Origin: CAZZNY01 sp964655935 | Lineage (GTDB): Bacteria > Patescibacteriota > Gracilibacteria > BD1-5 > UBA2023 | Assembly: GCA_964655935.1 (NCBI GenBank) | Contig: CAZZNY010000001.1 | Coordinates: 558,001-622,000 of the forward strand | DNA length: 64,000 nucleotides | Direction: 5' to 3' | In this document: positions 63,504 through 64,000 of the stretch, piece by piece | How positions within the stretch are numbered: the first letter of the stretch is position 1 | Layout of the letters: each line of letters begins with the position of its first letter | Made by a program: the position numbers and the translations under genes | Notes under the pieces: model-generated | Seen by the model: only the letters and a program-made list of their open reading frames with translations | Database searches by the model: none | Told to the model about the DNA's origin: nothing

Positions 63504-63531
63504 TTGACATATCACTGTAATTAACTATAAA
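63504..63531 (+). promoter_or_regulatory. Sigma70-like promoter of cassette 4
   Basis: TTGACA (63504-63509), 16 bp, TATAAA (63526-63531). Confidence 0.82.
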
Positions 63532-63574
63532 GAAACCACAAATATTTCAAACAAATATTTTCTGGAGGTATACC

Positions 63575-63883
63575 ATGTCCTGCAATCTTTTCGGTCTCGA
63601 GCGGTTTCCTGGGCTTCATTTTGAAGTTCCACCCTTCCAACCACCAACTACCGAGCACATCTGTGTGCTCAAGGAGAAGCAAATGTGTTTTGCTGGTGTC
63701 CTGATTGTCTGTATTCCTTCCGCGTCTCCCCAGACAAAGTCGGAACTGGTCACACCGCCCGTTTCTAATAGAAATGTTCGGGCGCAGAGGGCGAAAAAAG
63801 ATCCAACCTCACGAAGTCTTTGTGAGGCACCTCGAAAAGTTCCTCCGCGAGATGGATGGCATCTGAGGTTTGCTGGAAAATAA
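63575..63883 (+). CDS. Orphan small protein (cassette 4)
   Basis: 102 aa, MSCNLFGLERFPGLHFEVPPFQP. GGAGG (63564-63568) six bases before ATG. GC-rich codons, five Cys, basic C-terminal third (VRAQRAKKDPTSRSL, APRKVPPRDGW). No TGA; stop TAA. A GC-rich terminator follows at 63970. No family recognised. Same construction as 2908, 36842 and 56150. Confidence 0.75.
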   Translation: MSCNLFGLERFPGLHFEVPPFQPPTTEHICVLKEKQMCFAGVLIVCIPSASPQTKSELVTPPVSNRNVRAQRAKKDPTSRSLCEAPRKVPPRDGWHLRFAGK

Positions 63884-63969
63884 GTATTACCCCTTCAATC
63901 ACACCGATCATCCAACTAATGATTCCGTGTAATATTAGCCCGCTGGAGCGAATTTTCTCCAGTACTGAA

Positions 63970-63994
63970 AAGGTCCCGCTTCACGCGGGACCTT
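63970..63994 (+). terminator. Terminator of cassette 4
   Basis: AAGGTCCCGC / GCGGGACCTT hairpin around TTCAC. A further weaker hairpin (CTGGAG / CTCCAG) precedes it at about 63942-63962. Confidence 0.88.
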
Positions 63995-64000
63995 GTCGTT

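Noticed and set aside
1..64000. Apparent mass pseudogenisation by in-frame TGA
   Set aside because: TGA falls at Gly positions and frames are otherwise intact, so it is recoding.
1..64000. Selenocysteine reading of TGA
   Set aside because: Far too many TGA, at Gly positions and without SECIS-like context.

Overview
The window reads as a Gracilibacteria (BD1-5/GN02) or Absconditabacteria (SR1) type Patescibacterium that translates UGA as glycine (genetic code 25). In-frame TGA sits where conserved proteins need glycine: SecA Walker A (T-TGA-E-G-K-T), the IleS WDCHG block, the guanylate kinase P-loop, RuvB, MiaA and dUTPase. Read this way, dozens of apparently fragmented ORFs become full-length genes, each ending at TAA or TAG with a length divisible by three. 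DNA is AT-rich, CGA is the main Arg codon, and most start codons lack a Shine-Dalgarno. UGA alone cannot separate the two phyla. No tRNA-Gly(UCA) is seen here.

Layout. 1-9.4 kb: ftsA (partial), tig, a small cassette gene, secA, two tandem signal peptidases, an HD-domain gene and truB. 9.5-14 kb: a 1333-aa protein of unknown function. 14-18.3 kb: an ileS operon behind a T-box-like attenuator. 18.3-26.8 kb: a zincin-like protein, a 599-aa protein, an HMUDK_hel gene carrying two palindromic repeats in frame, a membrane protein, gmk, pepF, a Nudix gene and a Nif3-like gene. 27-29.2 kb: a bactofilin-like membrane protein, an ECF sigma factor and its membrane partner. 29.2-36.8 kb: two tRNAs, secF, a TraC-like gene cut by a 100-N gap, yraN, then lemA, htpX, SPFH/SHOCT, membrane and Tim44-like genes. 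36.8-46.1 kb: a second cassette, a zinc ribbon gene, yebC, a pilin-like LamG protein, a glycosyltransferase, a 697-aa protein, tlyA, galU and an acyltransferase. 46.4-49.8 kb: an 1130-aa surface protein with lamin-tail and staphylococcal-nuclease domains. 49.9-64 kb: a nitronate monooxygenase-like gene, a lipoprotein, tRNA-Glu, rplK, a Nudix gene, flavodoxin, ruvB, a third cassette, uracil-DNA glycosylase, dut, miaA, a pyrimidine-dimer glycosylase family gene, a NYN gene, an SMR transporter and a fourth cassette.

The genes give a minimal cell with secretion (SecA, SecF, two LepB), envelope quality control, DNA repair and nucleotide sanitation, tRNA modification, and surface proteins that could serve an attached, scavenging lifestyle (inference).

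Three things stand out. (1) Four small orphan genes share one architecture: a sigma70-like promoter with exactly 16 bp between hexamers, a strong GGAGG site that neighbours lack, GC-rich codons without internal TGA, and a terminator just downstream; two appear to stop at TGA, so they look foreign to this code. (2) Dispersed palindromes bounded by GTCAT and ATGAC lie between genes, in the T-box-like leader, and twice inside the HMUDK_hel reading frame. (3) Heptamer tandem repeats form the 3' ends of two unrelated genes, giving them the same C-terminal residues.
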